Source of the DNA: Streptomyces albus subsp. chlorinus
GTDB taxonomy: Bacteria > Actinomycetota > Actinomycetes > Streptomycetales > Streptomycetaceae
NCBI RefSeq assembly: GCF_013302895.1
Contig: NZ_VJOK01000001.1
Span: 5,766,126-5,804,033 of the forward strand
Length of the DNA stretch: 37,908 nt
Direction of reading: 5' to 3'
In this document: piece after piece, positions 22,036 through 31,100 of the stretch
Position numbering within the stretch: position 1 is the first letter of the stretch
Layout of the letters: each line of letters opens with the position of its first letter
The notes under the pieces: generated by a model
Database searches by the model: none
Seen by the model: the letters and a program-made list of their open reading frames with translations, nothing else
What the model was told of the DNA's origin: nothing
Position numbers and translations under genes: made by a program

Positions 22036-24126
22036 GTGTCCAGGATGACCGACGTACCGAAACGACTTCTCCTCGGGAGGGCTCTCCGCAGCGACAGGCT
22101 GGCCGAGACGCTCCTGCCGAAGCGTGTCGCCCTGCCCGTCTTCGCCTCGGACCCGCTCTCCTCGGTGGCGTACGCGCCCGGCGAGGTGCTGCTGGTCCTC
22201 TCGGTCGCGGGGGTCTCGGCCTACAACTACAGTCCGTGGATCGCCGTCGCGGTCGTCGTACTGATGTTCACGGTGGTGGCCTCCTACCGGCAGAACGTCC
22301 GCGCCTACCCGAGCGGCGGCGGCGACTACGAGGTGGCCACCACCAACCTCGGGCGGACGGCGGGGCTGACGGTCGCCAGCGCCCTGCTCGTCGACTACGT
22401 GCTGACCGTGGCGGTGTCGATCTCCTCCGGGGTGGAGAACCTCGGCTCGGCCATCCCCTTCGTCGTCGAACACAAGACATTCTGCGCGGTCGCGGTGATC
22501 GTGCTGCTGACACTGATGAACCTGCGCGGAGTGCGCGAGTCCGGCAAGCTCTTCGCCATCCCCACCTACTGCTTCGTCATCGGCGTCTTCGCCCTGCTCG
22601 CCTGGGGCGTGGTGCGCGGGGTCCTCCTGGGCGACGAGATGCGCGCACCCACCGCGGACTACGAGATCCACAGCGAGCAGTCCGGCCTCGCCGGGTTCGC
22701 CCTGGCCTTCCTGCTGCTGCGTGCCTTCTCCTCCGGCTGCGCGGCGCTCACCGGCGTCGAGGCCATCAGCAACGGCGTGCCCGCCTTCCGCAAGCCCAAG
22801 TCGAAGAACGCCGCCACCACGCTGGCCCTGATGGGGGCCCTGGCGGTCACCATGTTCTGCGGGATCATCGCGTTCGCCATGGTCACCCACGTCAAGATGG
22901 CCGAGAACCCCGCCAAGGACCTGCTGATCGACGGGCACCCGGCGGGCGAGGGCTACACCCAGAACCCGGTGATCTCCCAGGTGGCCGCCGCCGTGTTCGG
23001 CGACGGGACGGCACCCTTCGTCTTCCTGGCCGCGGCCACCGCGCTGGTGCTCTTCCTGGCGGCCAACACCGCCTACAACGGTTTCCCGCTGCTCGGCTCG
23101 ATCCTGGCCCAGGACCGCTATCTGCCCCGCCAGCTGCACACCCGCGGCGACCGGCTCGCCTTCTCCAACGGCATCGTGCTGCTGGCCGGAGCCGCGGCGA
23201 TACTCGTGGTCATCTACGACGCCGACTCCACACGTCTGATCCAGCTCTACATCGTGGGTGTGTTCGTCTCCTTCACGCTCAGCCAGACCGGGATGGTCCG
23301 GCACTGGAACCGGCTGCTGACCACCGAGACCGATCCCGCGCGCCGCCGCCACATGCACCGCTCCCGCGGCATCAACGCCTTCGGTGCCTTCTTCACCGGT
23401 CTGGTGCTGGTGGTGGTGCTGGTGACCAAGTTCACCCACGGCGCCTGGGTCTCGCTGCTGGGCATGGCGCTCTTCTACGCCGTGATGACCGCCATCCGCC
23501 GGCACTACGACCGGGTCGCCGAGGAACTGGCGGCCGACGAGGCCGCCGAGCCGCAGCTGCGCCCCGCGCGGGTTCACTCGTTCGTGCTCGTATCCAAGAT
23601 CCACAAGCCGACACTGCGGGCCCTGCGCTACGCCAAGCTGATGCGCTCCGACACCCTGGAGGCCGTCACCGTCAACGTGGACCACCAGGAGACCGAACAA
23701 CTGCGCCGCGAGTGGGACGAGAGCGGCATCGACATCCCGCTCACCATCCTCGACTCCCCCTACCGGGAGATCTCCCGCCCCGTCATCGACTACGTGAAGC
23801 GGCTTCGCCAGGAACAGCCCCGCGACGTGGTCAGCGTCTTCATCCCGGAGTACGTGGTCGGCCACTGGTACGAGCACCTGCTGCACAACCAGAGCGCCCT
23901 CCGCCTCAAGGGCCGCCTGCTCTTCACCCCGGGCGTCATGGTGACCTCCGTCCCCTACCAGCTGGAGTCCTCCGAGGTCGCCAAGAAGCGGGCACGCAAG
24001 CGTGAGCAGTGGAACGCGCCCGGCTCGGTGCGGCGCGGACCCGTCATCCCGCCCCGCAAGGCCCACAAGGACGGCAACCGCCCGAGCGGCCCGACGGGCA
24101 GCGTGACGCGCCAGCGCGGCAAGTAG
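22036..24126 (+). CDS. KimA-family potassium importer (APC superfamily)
   Basis: A 696-residue permease with about 12 membrane spans (roughly residues 30-475) and a cytoplasmic C-terminal domain. It aligns closely, from memory, with Bacillus subtilis KimA (YdaO), a proton-coupled high-affinity potassium importer controlled by c-di-AMP. Key positions line up: Asp39 and Tyr46 in FASDPLSSVAY, Asp120 in LLVDYVLTVAVSIS, and Glu242 in GCAALTGVEAIS correspond to KimA Asp36, Tyr43, Asp117 and Glu233. SYRQNVRAYPSGGGDYEV and RGDRLAFSNGIVLL are further signatures. It is often annotated only as an APC family permease. GTG at 22036 yields VSRMTDVPKRLLLGR; ATG at 22045 is an alternative. It is divergent from the RCK pair. 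Confidence 0.88.
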   Translation: MSRMTDVPKRLLLGRALRSDRLAETLLPKRVALPVFASDPLSSVAYAPGEVLLVLSVAGVSAYNYSPWIAVAVVVLMFTVVASYRQNVRAYPSGGGDYEVATTNLGRTAGLTVASALLVDYVLTVAVSISSGVENLGSAIPFVVEHKTFCAVAVIVLLTLMNLRGVRESGKLFAIPTYCFVIGVFALLAWGVVRGVLLGDEMRAPTADYEIHSEQSGLAGFALAFLLLRAFSSGCAALTGVEAISNGVPAFRKPKSKNAATTLALMGALAVTMFCGIIAFAMVTHVKMAENPAKDLLIDGHPAGEGYTQNPVISQVAAAVFGDGTAPFVFLAAATALVLFLAANTAYNGFPLLGSILAQDRYLPRQLHTRGDRLAFSNGIVLLAGAAAILVVIYDADSTRLIQLYIVGVFVSFTLSQTGMVRHWNRLLTTETDPARRRHMHRSRGINAFGAFFTGLVLVVVLVTKFTHGAWVSLLGMALFYAVMTAIRRHYDRVAEELAADEAAEPQLRPARVHSFVLVSKIHKPTLRALRYAKLMRSDTLEAVTVNVDHQETEQLRREWDESGIDIPLTILDSPYREISRPVIDYVKRLRQEQPRDVVSVFIPEYVVGHWYEHLLHNQSALRLKGRLLFTPGVMVTSVPYQLESSEVAKKRARKREQWNAPGSVRRGPVIPPRKAHKDGNRPSGPTGSVTRQRGK

Positions 24127-24141
24127 GCCGTGCGGCGCGGG

Positions 24142-24168
24142 CCTGCCGGACCCGGCGGGTCCGGCAGG
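24142..24168 (+). terminator. Hairpin terminator after the KimA-like gene
   Basis: A perfect 12-bp stem CCTGCCGGACCC (24142-24153) and GGGTCCGGCAGG (24157-24168) with a GGC loop, 15 bases after the stop. Confidence 0.85.
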
Positions 24169-24564
24169 GCGGGCAGTCCGGGGGCGGCGTGGGGGTTGCC
24201 GGATGCGGGGGGGGGGTGCGGGATGCGGGATGCGGAACATGGTCGCGGCGGTCTGCACGGTGCTCAGGTGGTGACGGGATGATGTGGCGGCGCGGTTCGC
24301 GCAGTGTCCGTGTGGTGCCGGGATGATGTGGCGGCGGGCGCCCGCGCAGTGTCCGTGTGGTGACGGGACGACGCGGCGGCGGGCGCCCGCACAGTGGCCG
24401 TGTCGTGACGGGACGACGCGGCGGCGCGGTTCGCACAGTGTCCGCGTCGGGACGGGAAGACGCGGCGGCGCGGCCCGCGGCGGTGGCAAGTAGACTCGAC
24501 GGCTGCGGCAGAGGCGGAGCGCCTCACCAGCCGGTCCGACCCCCACCCCTGGAGTCACCCCCTC
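24169..24564. other. Non-coding region with G-runs and a tandem array
   Basis: After the terminator come runs of five G (24180-24184), five G (24191-24195), and ten G (24207-24216), then GCGGGAT repeats, a potential G-quadruplex on the plus strand. A tandem repeat array follows (listed separately). The last 70 bases lead to the methyltransferase start with GGAG at 24551-24554. No gene is supported. Confidence 0.6.
24271..24490 (+). repeat. Tandem array of 44-45 bp repeats
   Basis: Units start at 24271, 24315, 24360, 24405 and 24449 (the last partial), with lengths 44, 45, 45 and 44; a decayed copy may precede at about 24238. Each begins G(T/G)G(A/C)CGGGA and contains GGCGGCG followed by a short palindrome, then (G/A)CAGTGTCCG or a variant. 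The palindrome is GCGCG-GTT-CGCGC type in units 1 and 4 and GCGGGCGCCCGC in units 2 and 3, so the hairpin is kept while its sequence differs. Confidence 0.85.
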
Positions 24565-25932
24565 ATGCCCGAGACCACCTCGTCCGGCAGTGCGCCCGAC
24601 AGCGCCTCCGAGCAGTCCGCGCCCTCCCTGGTGGGGGAGGAGTACGAGGTCGAGGTCGGCCCGGTGGCGCACGGCGGCCACTGCGTCGCCCGCACGGAGA
24701 GCGGCCAGGTGCTCTTCGTACGGCACACGCTCCCGGGTGAGCGGGTCGTCGCACGGGTGACCGAGGGCCGTGCCGACTCCCGCTTCCTGCGGGCCGACGC
24801 GGTGCGGGTGCTGGAAGCCGCCAAGGACCGCGTCGAGGCACCCTGCCCCTTCTCCGGACCGGGCCGCTGCGGTGGCTGCGACTGGCAGCACGTCAAGCCG
24901 GGCGCCCAGCGGCGGCTCAAGGCCGAGGTGCTGGCCGAGCAGCTCCAGCGACTGGCCGGGATGACCCCGGAGGACGTCTCCTGGGACGGCACGGTGGAGC
25001 CCGCGCCCGGCGACAAGGTCGCCCCCGGGGAGGTCCCCGCCTGGCGCACCCGTGTCCACTACACCGTCGACGCCGAGGGCCACCCCGGGCTGCTCAAGCA
25101 CCGCTCGCACGAGGTGCAGCGCATCGACCGCTGCCTCATCGCCGCGCCCGGCGTCGAAGAGCTGGGCATCGAGTCCCGTACGTGGCCGCAGATGGCCTCG
25201 GTCGACGCGATCGCCGCCACCGGTTCCACCGACCGTCAGGTCGTCCTCACGCCGCGCCCCGGCGGACGCCTTCCCCTGGTGGAACTCGACCGCGAGGTAT
25301 CCGTCCTGCGCGTCGGCGAGAAGGACCGCGCGGTGCACCGTGTGCACGGCCGCGACTTCGTCCGCGAACGCGCGGACGGCCGCACGTGGCGCGTCGGCGA
25401 GGGCGGCTTCTGGCAGGTCCACCCGCAGGCCGCCGACCTCCTCGTGGACGCCGTGATGCGCGGCCTCACCCCCCGCAAGGGCGAGACGGCTCTCGATCTG
25501 TACTGCGGGGTGGGCCTGTTCGCGGGTGCCCTCGCGGACCGCGTCGGTGAGAAGGGCGCCGTCCTCGGCATCGAGGCGGGCAAGCGCGCGGTGGCCGACG
25601 CCCGCCGCAACCTCGCGGACTTCCCGCGCGTACGCATCGAGCACGGCAAGGTCGAGAAGGTGCTGCCGCGTACCGGTATCACCGAGGCCGACCTCGTCGT
25701 CCTCGACCCGCCCCGCACCGGCGCCGGCAAGCGCATCGTCGAACAGGCCGCCGCCCTCGGCCCCCGCCGCATCGCGTACGTGGCCTGCGACCCCGCCGCC
25801 CTGGCCCGCGACCTCTCCTACTTCACCCACGCCGGCTACCGCCCCCGCTTCCTCCGCGCCTTCGACCTGTTCCCGATGACCCACCATGTGGAGTGCGTGG
25901 CGATTCTGGAGCCGACGGGGAAGGGTTCCTGA
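24565..25932 (+). CDS. TrmA/RlmCD-family RNA 5-methyluridine methyltransferase
   Basis: A 455-residue SAM-dependent RNA methyltransferase. An N-terminal TRAM domain (about 25-85) binds RNA. Cys94, Cys102, Cys105 and Cys190 match the [4Fe-4S] cysteine set of RlmD-type enzymes. The catalytic domain has the SAM motif DLYCGVGLFAGAL (311-323), DPPRTGAG (381-388), nucleophile Cys408 in YVACDPAALARDL, and the base Glu443 in HHVECVAILE. The target, a uridine in 23S rRNA or tRNA, cannot be decided from sequence. An orthologue lies beside the APC permease gene in mycobacteria too. ATG at 24565 follows GGAG at 24551. Confidence 0.92.
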   Translation: MPETTSSGSAPDSASEQSAPSLVGEEYEVEVGPVAHGGHCVARTESGQVLFVRHTLPGERVVARVTEGRADSRFLRADAVRVLEAAKDRVEAPCPFSGPGRCGGCDWQHVKPGAQRRLKAEVLAEQLQRLAGMTPEDVSWDGTVEPAPGDKVAPGEVPAWRTRVHYTVDAEGHPGLLKHRSHEVQRIDRCLIAAPGVEELGIESRTWPQMASVDAIAATGSTDRQVVLTPRPGGRLPLVELDREVSVLRVGEKDRAVHRVHGRDFVRERADGRTWRVGEGGFWQVHPQAADLLVDAVMRGLTPRKGETALDLYCGVGLFAGALADRVGEKGAVLGIEAGKRAVADARRNLADFPRVRIEHGKVEKVLPRTGITEADLVVLDPPRTGAGKRIVEQAAALGPRRIAYVACDPAALARDLSYFTHAGYRPRFLRAFDLFPMTHHVECVAILEPTGKGS

Positions 25933-25944
25933 CGTACGGGTGCA

Positions 25945-26613
25945 GGGCCGGCCAGCGCGGCCCGCTCCATGTCGGTGACGCCCCGTCCGGTCAGATGCTG
26001 TTGCAGACGGTCGGCGAGGTCCTCGTGGGCCTCGGTCACCGGGCCGGACGCAGCAGTCCCGGCCGTGGTGCCGGCGGAGCCCGGCCCCAGCGGTGCCGGG
26101 CGTCCGGCGAGGAGGGTCGGCAGGCCGCTCAGTTCCTGCCGGAAGGCACGGTCGCCCCCCGTGACCAGCTGCGACTTGGCCCGGGTGACCGCCACGTTCC
26201 ACAGGTTGACCTGGCTCGCGACCCAGTGTGTCGTCCCGGGTGGTGTGTTGCGTGCCGCCACCGGACTGAGGAGCATCGCGTCGCGCTGTCCGTCCTGGGA
26301 GGTGTGGACGGTACCGACCCGGACCCGGTCATCGTCTCGCCACATCCGCGCCGGCGTCTCCTTCCGCGCACGGAACGGCGTGACCACGCCCACGGCGCCG
26401 TCCGGTGGAAGTCCCGCCGGCCGTCCGCCGACAACGCGCCGGACGGCCGACGGCCTCCGCCTCCGCGCTGTTCCGCCAGGACCGCCCGTCGCCGCCGCGT
26501 GCCGGCTCCCCGGACGGTACGTCGGTCCAGCCGAGCACCGGTGCCGGGTCGGCCGCTTTGACCGGGTCGTGCACGGGGCCTGCCGCCGCACGGCTGTCCG
26601 GGCAATCGATCGA
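25945..26613 (-). pseudogene. Truncated, frameshifted superfamily I helicase remnant (AAA_12 domain)
   Basis: The minus strand carries the C-terminal half of a DNA2/AAA_12-type helicase with no intact frame. Upstream, one frame reads PVHDPVKAADPAPVLGWTDV then SWRNSAEAEAV; the next frame continues VRRVVGG, then VGVVTPFRA, VRVGTVHTSQDGQRDAMLLS, VNLWNVAVTRAKSQLVTGGD and LADRLQQHLTGRGVTDMERA. These are motifs IV to VI and the C-terminal tail of the family. The frames join at a near-perfect 7-bp duplication (26441-26454). Walker A and B are absent: the first frame meets TAG at 26614-26616, and no homology is seen beyond. The tail also stops short near the methyltransferase end. It was probably a full gene once. 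Confidence 0.72.
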
Positions 26614-26717
26614 CTACTCTCGCTGGCGACCACCTGGGACGAGCCGGGCCCGCAGTGGCCTGGTGGCACCGGTGGAACCGGTCGGCCCCAGGAGACGGAT
26701 GTGAAGGGGACCATGGT

Positions 26718-27449
26718 TTGACAGCGGACAGCACCCCGAGTACGGACGGCGAGTGGCAGTCCACCCGCGCGAAGAAGCTCTGTTACCGCGGGCCGCGCCT
26801 GGTCACCGGCGCGGACATCGTCCGCATCTCGCGGACCCTCGCCCTGGAGCCGTGGCATTTCACCCAGACCGCACCGGCCGCCGCCAACGACCCGACGGGG
26901 GTCGTACTGGACAACGCACGGCGCCGGGTGAACGTCAGGATCGCCAACGCGGCCGGCGGTTGCGTCTTCCAGGTCCTCACCCTGGAGGGCACCGGTCGGT
27001 GCGGCCTGGGCGAAGTGGCGCCGCTTTCCTGCCGGATGTTCCCCACCGTCCCCGGCCGCGCCGCCGGCCAGGAGGGGCATGGGGGTGGTGACGAGGGTGA
27101 CGCGGGCGGTGAGGGCCACGAGGGCCCTGAGGGTGCGTCGGACGCGGAAGGGGAGCAGGGGACGGCCGACGGAACGGGCATCGTGCCGGACGGCGCCTAT
27201 GACGGGGGTGGCGGGGAGGGCAGTGGGCCCGGGCTGCCGGGGCACCCGCTCGGCGCGGAGGGCCTGGTGTGGGCGGAGCGGCGGTGGGCCGCCGACCGGG
27301 ACCACTGGTTCGAGACCGTCGCGCGCTGGAACGCGCTGGCGGCGAAGGCCGAAGAACCACCGGGCATCGAGGACTTCCAGCGCTATCTGCTGGAGGCGCA
27401 CGCGGCCCGCGAGGCCGGTACCCCCTGGCCCGAGGAGGTGGTCGCGTGA
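26718..27449 (+). CDS. YkgJ-like cysteine-cluster protein, incomplete N-terminal cluster
   Basis: About 243 residues from TTG at 26718, chosen because GAAGGGGA lies seven bases upstream and no ATG or GTG fits as well. It resembles the YkgJ (PF03692) zinc- or iron-binding family: a helical GADIVRISRTLALEPWHF segment (31-48), GGCVFQV (80-86), GRCGLGE (93-99) and PLSCRMFP (102-109). Only Cys22 remains of the usual N-terminal multi-cysteine cluster. A glycine/aspartate/glutamate-rich linker of about 60 residues (113-175) follows, then a helical C-terminal domain. The stop overlaps the GTG of the next YkgJ-like gene, so the two proteins are made together and may pair. Confidence 0.8.
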   Translation: MTADSTPSTDGEWQSTRAKKLCYRGPRLVTGADIVRISRTLALEPWHFTQTAPAAANDPTGVVLDNARRRVNVRIANAAGGCVFQVLTLEGTGRCGLGEVAPLSCRMFPTVPGRAAGQEGHGGGDEGDAGGEGHEGPEGASDAEGEQGTADGTGIVPDGAYDGGGGEGSGPGLPGHPLGAEGLVWAERRWAADRDHWFETVARWNALAAKAEEPPGIEDFQRYLLEAHAAREAGTPWPEEVVA

Positions 27450-28045
27450 GCGGCTCGGGAGTCAATCTGGCCGGCTGCGCGTCCTGCGAGGGCCGCTGCT
27501 GCCGTGAGTACGCCGTCAACGTGACCGTCGGCGACGTGCGCAGGCTGGCCGCCGGAATGGCGCTGCACCCCCGGGAGTTCGTCACACTGAAGGCGAAGAA
27601 GGACGGTGACTTCCGGTTCCGGCCCGGCGGTCCGCTGTTCGACATGCGGCTGCGCCACCGGCCGGGCACCGAGGGGTGCGTGTTCCTGATGGAGATCGCT
27701 CCCGGTCACGCGCGCTGCGGGGCCTATGCGCACCGTCCGAGGGTGTGCGCCAACTTCCCGGCCGCCCTGAAGGGAAACACGGTCTCCATACGCGACGACA
27801 CCCTGTGCGGCGGCTCCGACTCGTGGAACCTCACGGCGATGGACCTGCCCGCCCTGCGGGCGAACCTCCTGCGCAACCGGGCGGCCTGGCGGGAACACTT
27901 GCGGATTGCCGAGGAATGGAACGCCCGGGTCGACCAGGGGTGGCGGACGCTGTCGGAGGACGCCTTCTACGAGTTCATCCTGAGCTCCGACAAGCAAGGC
28001 ACCGGCTCACGGGGCGTCGACGGCCCCGTGCCCGCCCCGGCCTGA
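27446..28045 (+). CDS. YkgJ family cysteine-cluster protein
   Basis: A 199-residue protein with the intact cluster CASCEGRCCREY (Cys11, 14, 18, 19) and the downstream cysteines GCVFLM (Cys78), RCGAY (Cys91) and RVCANFP (Cys101), the full layout of the YkgJ metal-binding family. YkgJ proteins are annotated as iron- or zinc-chelating; some act with methyltransferases or flagellar factors, and the role here is unknown. After about residue 110 a helical domain is rich in aromatic residues (SWNLTAMDLPALRANLL). GTG at 27446 overlaps the upstream stop. The gene ends at alternative hairpins shared with the convergent type VII locus. Confidence 0.86.
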   Translation: MSGSGVNLAGCASCEGRCCREYAVNVTVGDVRRLAAGMALHPREFVTLKAKKDGDFRFRPGGPLFDMRLRHRPGTEGCVFLMEIAPGHARCGAYAHRPRVCANFPAALKGNTVSIRDDTLCGGSDSWNLTAMDLPALRANLLRNRAAWREHLRIAEEWNARVDQGWRTLSEDAFYEFILSSDKQGTGSRGVDGPVPAPA

Positions 28046-28089
28046 CCCGGCGCGGCCCCTCCGCCGGGAGCGCCGCGCCGGGCGGAGGG
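28046..28089. terminator. Pair of mutually exclusive terminator hairpins
   Basis: CCCGGCGCGGC (28046-28056) pairs with GCCGCGCCGGG (28072-28082), 11 bp; alternatively CCCTCCGCC (28057-28065) pairs with GGCGGAGGG (28081-28089), 9 bp. They cannot coexist because they share bases. They lie between the stops of convergent genes (28045 and 28121) and likely terminate both. Confidence 0.7.
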
Positions 28090-28120
28090 TACCCGTCGGC
28101 GGGCGGGCCCTGAGCCGCGG

Positions 28121-31100
28121 TCAGCCGGCGGGCTGCGGGGAGGAGGACGGCAGGTCCTGCGGGAGCAGCAGCCGCAGGTCTTCCAGGCCCGGCGAGGACA
28201 TCGTGCCGATGCGCCGGGCCTGTTGCGTCATCATCGCTTCCAGGAGCTGGCGTGCGGTGCGCGCGTTGCCGAAGGAGCGGTCGCGGGGGATCAGTTCCAC
28301 GTAGCCGCGCAGCGCCTCCAGCGTCTCCTCGGGGCAGTCGTAGCCGGAGTTGGAGGCGTAGGTGTTCATGATGGTGACCAGCTCGTCGGCGGAGTAGTGC
28401 TCGAACTCCACGGTGCGGCTGAAGCGGGAGGCCAGGCCCGGGTTGGAGCTGAGGAAGCGCCGCATCTCGTCCGTGTAGCCGGCGGCGATGACCACGACCT
28501 CGTCGCGGTGGTCCTCCATCAGCTTCAGCAGCGTGTCCACGGCCTCCTGGCCGAAGTCGGAGCCCGAGCCCCCGGGGGTGAGGGTGTATGCCTCGTCGAT
28601 GAAGAGCACCCCGCCGAAGGCCCGCTCGAAGACCTCCTTGGTGAGCTGGGCGGTGTGGCCCACGTACCGTCCCACCAGGTCGGCGCGGGCCACCTCCACC
28701 AACTGGCCGGTCTTCAGCACGCCGAGGGAGTGCAGCAGGTCGGCGTAGAGGCGGGCGATGGTGGTCTTGCCGGTGCCGGGCGGGCCGGAGAAGACCAGGT
28801 GGTGGCTGATCTTCGGGGTGGGCAGGCCCGCGGCGCGGCGCTGCCGGGTGGCCTCCAGCAGGTTCACCAGGTCGGTCACCTCGCGTTTGACGGCGGCGAG
28901 GCCGACCATGGAGTCGAGTTCGGCCAGCAGGTCCTTGGAGCTGCGCACCGTCGTGCCGCCGTCGGCCGCCTCGTCGTCGGCGACATCGGCGGGGAGCAGC
29001 AGCGACAGGTCCGCCTCGGCGGGGTTGTCCATCGAGCCGAGCCGGAAGGCCTGCCGGTCCACCATCTCCTCGAAGACGCGGCGGGCCGCGCGGCCGTTGC
29101 CGAACGTGGCGTCGCGCGGCATCCGTTCGTAGTGCCGGGCGAGGGCGTCGAGGGTGCGGGGGTCCAGTTCGTAGCGGTGGGCCTCGCACATGGACTCGGT
29201 GATGGTGACCAGCTCCTCCACCGAGTAGTTGGTGAACTCGATGGTGCGGGTGAAACGGGACGCCAGTCCGGGGTTGGAGCCGAGGAAGGTGTCCATCTGG
29301 TCGGTGTAGCCGGCGGCGATGACCACGACGTCGTCGCGGTGGTCCTCCATCAGTTTCAGGAGGGTGTCGATGGCCTCCTGGCCGAAGTCGGCGCCCGAGC
29401 CCTTGCTGTCGGACAGCAGGGTGTACGCCTCGTCGATGAACAGCACGCCGCCGAGGGCCTCGTTGAACGCCTCGGAGGTCTTGATGGCGGTGCCGCCGAT
29501 GACCTGGGCGACCAGGTCGGCCCGGGAGACCTCGACCAGGTGGCCGGAGCGCAGCACGCCGAGGTCGGCGAGGATGCCGCCGTAGAGCCGGGCGACGGTG
29601 GTCTTGCCGGTGCCGGGCGGGCCGGAGAAGACCAGGTGGCGGCTCATCGGCGGGGCCGGCATGCCGAGGCTGGCGCGGCGCTGGGCGAGCTGGTTGAGGT
29701 TGACGAGGGTGCGGACCTGGCGTTTGACGTCGGCCAGTCCGGTCAGCGACTCCAGCTCTTCCAGCGGGCCCTCGGGCTTCTTCCGTCCGTCGTCCATGAG
29801 ACCGGTCTCGCCGCCGCCGGGGCCGACGGCCTCGCCCCAGACGTCGGCGGACCCGTTGCCGCTGCTGTCCAGTCCCTCCACGGTGAGGCGGTCGCCGGCG
29901 CGGGACTGCTTGAGTCCCGCGCCGCGGTTGTCGCGCACGGTGCACTGGTTGAGGACGACCTTCTCGGCGCTGTCCACCCGGATGCCGTCCCCGGTGCTGG
30001 CGGTGACCTGGCAGGCTTCCAGGGTGGCCTTGGCGCCCTCGGCGACGAGGACGCCGTGGGCGCCGGCCTCGGACAGGTGGAGGCGGTGCCCGGTGACCTC
30101 GCCGCGGCTTTCCACGTGGAGGCCGGCGGTGGCGGTGGAGCGGATCTCGCAGTCGAGGAGGGTGCCGCGGCCGTCGGCGGCGACCAAGACACCGGCCAGG
30201 GTCGTCCGGCGCACCGCGGTGTCGCGGATCTGCGGGGCGCCGCCGTCGGCGATGCGGATACCGGCGCCCTCGGTGCCCTCGACGGTGCACCCCTCCACCC
30301 GTCCGCGGCCGTCCTCGGTCACCTCCAGGCCGTGGCCGCGCGCGTCGGTGATCCGCGACCGGCTCAGCAGCGGGTCGGCGTTGGTGCGGATGGAGACACC
30401 GACGCCCGCGGCGTCGGTCACCTCCAGCCGGTCGAACTCCGGCGTGGAGCCCTCCGCCAGCAGGACGGAGGCGGCCTTGTCGGCGCATTCGCGCACGGTG
30501 GTGCCGGTCAGCAGCGGTGCGCTGGAGCCGGTCACGCGGATCGCGGGCTCGGCGGAGGAGTCGAAGGCGCAGTCCTGGAAGGTGCCGCGGGAGCGCTCGG
30601 TGACGGCGAGCCCGTTGCCCTTGGTGCGGGAGGTGGCGCAGCGCAGCAGTTCCGGGTCGGCACCGGAGGAGAGGACGATGCCGGGGCCGGAGGTGTCGGT
30701 GACCGTGACCTCTTCGAGGGCGGGCCGGGAGGTGCTGGTGATGTACACACCGACCGAGGTGTCGTGCACCCGGGTCCTCAGCACCTGGGTGGCGCACTTG
30801 CCCTCCAGCGCGATGGCGGGCTTCTCGGTGGCGGTCACCTCGCAGTCCTCCACCCGGCCCTGCGCCTCCCCGTTGGCGAGGATGCCGTTTCCCCTCGCGT
30901 CGCGCATCCGGCAGCCGCGCACGGTGGTGCGGGCCTGCTCGCCGAGGACGACGGCGGAGGTGCCCAGGTGCTCGAAGACGGAGTCGGCGACGACGCTTCC
31001 GGTGGGCGCGGTGTCCACCACACCGGCGCCCCCGGGGTTGGAGATCCGGCAGTCCCGGATGGCGACCGAGCCGTTCTCGCGCGCCAGGACGGCCGTCCAG

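Noticed and set aside
24271..24490. CRISPR array
   Set aside because: The units abut directly with no unique spacers, and no cas gene is near.
24284..24493. Short repetitive cysteine/arginine-rich peptide coded by the tandem repeats
   Set aside because: The frame arises from the repeat period being near a multiple of three, units of 44 and 45 bases break it, and there is no ribosome site.
22000..26202. A 1400-codon open frame antisense to the KimA-like and methyltransferase genes
   Set aside because: Same cause: few stop codons in GC-rich antisense frames. It crosses two well-identified genes, a terminator and a repeat array.
26655..26717. Upstream ATG start for the first YkgJ-like protein
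   Set aside because: The added residues run through helicase-remnant sequence and lack a ribosome site; TTG at 26718 has GAAGGGGA at the right distance.
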